Assembly: GCF_022539505.1 (NCBI RefSeq)
Contig: NC_061512.1
Span: forward strand, 151,821,962-151,885,961
Reading direction: 5' to 3'
Source: Lolium rigidum
Lineage: Eukaryota; Streptophyta; Magnoliopsida; Poales; Poaceae
DNA length: 64,000 nucleotides
Below, in pieces: positions 62,056 through 64,000 of the stretch. The stretch's first letter is position 1; each line of letters begins with the position of its first letter. Under the pieces are notes generated by a model, which saw only the letters and a list, made by a program, of their open reading frames with translations, had not been told where the DNA came from and did not search any database. The position numbers were made by a program, and so were the translations under genes.

Positions 62056-64000
62056 TCACAAGAAATGTGGAAATGATGAGATGCGCGGCAGATGGGTAAG
62101 GAGATCCCCAAATGGTTCTTGCCTTGGAGGCAATGAGCCACTGTCCTCTTCTGCTCCAACCGAAGGCGCATAAGGTTGGGGCTTTCTCTCATACATCTCA
62201 TTATCACCATGAACACCAGCATTTACCTGGCTTTCACCTGAATCTCTGTGGATCAATGAACACAGAGAATTGACCCTTGACATGAGCATCCTCTCATCGG
62301 CAGAGGCTGTGATTTGGGAATCATTCAGAAGTTGTCGAGTCACCTCATCAAATGCTAGTTCACCCGCTGAGTCAAGGTCACCGTTGATGATCTGAGAGTC
62401 ACTCAGTAGGTACTTGGTGATGTCGTCTAACACAAGTTTACCCGATGTGCCAGCACCACCATGAGCTGTAGGCAGGTTCCCTGAATACATCTGTCTGTAG
62501 ATGTGGTTCCCAATGTGGTTTGCTATCTCACTCTTGGACATGGATCGCCGGATCCCAGGCAACTTAAAACCGTTCCAGCTAAGGATGCTTGTTTGTGGCT
62601 CGCACATACCAGAAGCCCCGTCTTGTTTAATCATTTCACTGCCAGTAACTGGAATGGAAAAAAATGATGAGAAAAGACATTCATAGTACATGCCACAATG
62701 ATCCTAGTGGTAATTTGTGCCATTGGTAGTACAAGAGAAAACAATTTCAAATTGGACAGCATCTTTGATAACATAAAGAACTTATTTGCTCCTAATGCAC
62801 CTGAACATAGACCTCGTGAGTCAAGAATACACATGAAGGTTAACATGGATACAGTATAGATTGAGCAGCACATTATACCATGGTTCTGTAGCATAACTCG
62901 GCATAAATTAGAATTGCAATTTTTTTCTTCAGAAACCATTGCATTTTAGTGAGAATGAACTAAGAGAAACTACTTTTATAATTGTTAAATTCACCTGAAT
63001 TCGAGAAATGTGGAGGCAAGCCATCTGATGCTCCAGCTTCCTGTCTTCTTTCCGCATCTAGCCTGCTGGATGCAGAATGGTGCGATAAAAGTTCTCTAAA
63101 TCTTTGGGGTCCTAACTGATCATCATCAAGTCCATTAGGATCAAAATCTTGGCACTTTACATCATCTGGATCTTCAAATATAGAACACCTTGATTCAAAG
63201 TAAGGATTCTCCAAGGTGATGTCATTTTTCTGGCTTAGCGACAGTAGACGTAGGTCACAGTGAACAAGTTTCTCCATGTGCCTATTCATCATTCCTGGGG
63301 CACACTGAAGAAAGTGTCTCCTGAAACAAATAAACTTCAGAAGTTAAGGCACCAGTGTCACTTAGCATACTATCACAATTACTTGATTGTGATGTCAGTC
63401 TGAATCTGTTTTTCACTATAATTTCTCAAGAAATCGGGTTAAACTGCACTATTTTGGGCCAAAGAGTGGAATATTTAGATGTGAAATCATTGGGTCTAAG
63501 ATAAAAAAAAAGATCATTTGGCACAAGAATGACTTCATGTACCTGTGCATGCTGGCCTGTCCAGCGGTAAAATCAGAGGTTGCCTGCCACAAAGTGTGCT
63601 TCCTTGGCTGAGGGTTGGTTTCTCTGAAGAAAAGTGGTTGCCTGGACAACTGGACAAAGCAAGAAAAACATGATGAGCAACAGGAACAGTGCCCCCAGAA
63701 GGCCAAAATAGACATAAATTTACTACTCTACAAGATCCTTAACACTCCTGTTAATACATGATGATGTGATTCCTTGTGGGCATAAACTATTTTAGCTTTG
63801 CCGTGAGTTGCATTACTGATTCAGTGTATCTACATGTACTTACTGCAATCTCCAAGGTTCCAGGTTCAGTTTCTGGACAAACCAGCTTAAGTGCACAGAT
63901 ATCAGACCACTGTATCTCAATTTTGCTCTTCAGACCACCATCCAGTACTTCCCACACGAGTTTGTGCTTTGCAAAATAACATTTCACTACCAAATCTCCT
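62056..64000 (-). CDS. ASG1-like protein (At2g24100 family), 3' part of gene
   Basis: The last four exons of a minus-strand gene continue beyond the window: 64000-63844 (partial), 63649-63543, 63320-62995 and 62648-62056. All have GT-AG introns and compatible phases, giving about 393 visible residues. The first exons encode the most conserved part of the plant family of ALTERED SEED GERMINATION 1: VVKCYFAKHKLVWEVLDGGL, KSKIEIQWSDI, GTLEIA, LSRQPLFFRETNPQPRKHTL and WQATSDFTAGQASMHR, then RRHFLQC. The C-terminal half is acidic and Ser-rich with short conserved patches (LVLDDITKYLLSDSQI, ELAFDEVTRQLLNDSQI, PPRQEPFGDLLTHLPRISS). ASG1 relatives have been linked to abscisic acid and stress responses; the biochemical role is unknown. 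No break is visible. Expected length beyond the window cannot be judged. Confidence 0.88.

Overview
The window is nuclear DNA from a large-genome grass. The evidence is dense nested LTR retrotransposons, a BARE1/Angela/WIS-type Copia LTR, Athila-clade Gypsy elements with LTRs starting TGATACGTCTCC, CACTA-free nests with PIF/Harbinger elements carrying GAGCATCTCC termini, and plant genes with GT-AG introns. The repeat families suggest the Pooideae (oat, ryegrass or Triticeae relatives); the species cannot be fixed from the sequence. There are two 100-N gaps, at 27431-27530 and 45725-45824.

Layout as given. 1-2.7 kb holds a two-exon hypothetical membrane-protein gene (minus). 2.9-7.2 kb is a decayed LINE between two opposed copies of a ~1.2 kb GC-rich retroposon. 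7.2-13.6 kb is mostly unrecognised sequence with an RNase H-like remnant, a MITE and a LINE fragment. 13.7-27.4 kb is a nest: a retroposon holds Gypsy element D, which holds Athila-like element A', which holds Tat-like Gypsy element E. E carries an antisense plant-mobile-domain gene. The contig 27531-45724 carries Athila-like element A, a Copia gag interrupted by a solo LTR, the Copia 5' LTR, a complete retroposon, a small conserved single-pass membrane protein gene, half a retroposon and 85 bp of an LTR. 45.8-50.0 kb is a solo BARE-type LTR inside the 3' end of a Copia element. 50.3-52.7 kb is a Harbinger-type element with a solo LTR inside. 53.1-57.6 kb is an intact seven-exon G-type lectin S-receptor-like kinase gene (minus). 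58.0-59.3 kb is a second Harbinger-type element. 62.1-64.0 kb is the 3' part of an ASG1-like (At2g24100 family) gene (minus).

The main result is structural. The contig between the two gaps is very probably placed backwards. Three independent insertions are split across the gaps, and each has its target-site duplication (TSD) restored only if 27531-45724 is reverse-complemented: a 16-bp LINE-type TSD (13672-13687 with 45157-45172), a 5-bp Gypsy TSD CTACC (14591-14595 with 45635-45639) and a 5-bp Copia TSD GTCAC (39606-39610 with 49994-49998). Flipping the contig also turns two apparently inverted LTR pairs into normal direct LTR pairs and puts A and A' in the same orientation.

The clear host genes are the receptor kinase, the ASG1-like gene, the small membrane protein and probably the hypothetical gene near the left end. 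Nothing links them functionally. I saw no tRNA, rRNA, CRISPR or organellar insert. I did not find a new host biochemical system. The most novel biology is in the retrotransposons: two Athila-like elements share LTRs, primer site and UTRs but carry unrelated coding regions, and a Gypsy element carries an antisense plant-mobile-domain gene.
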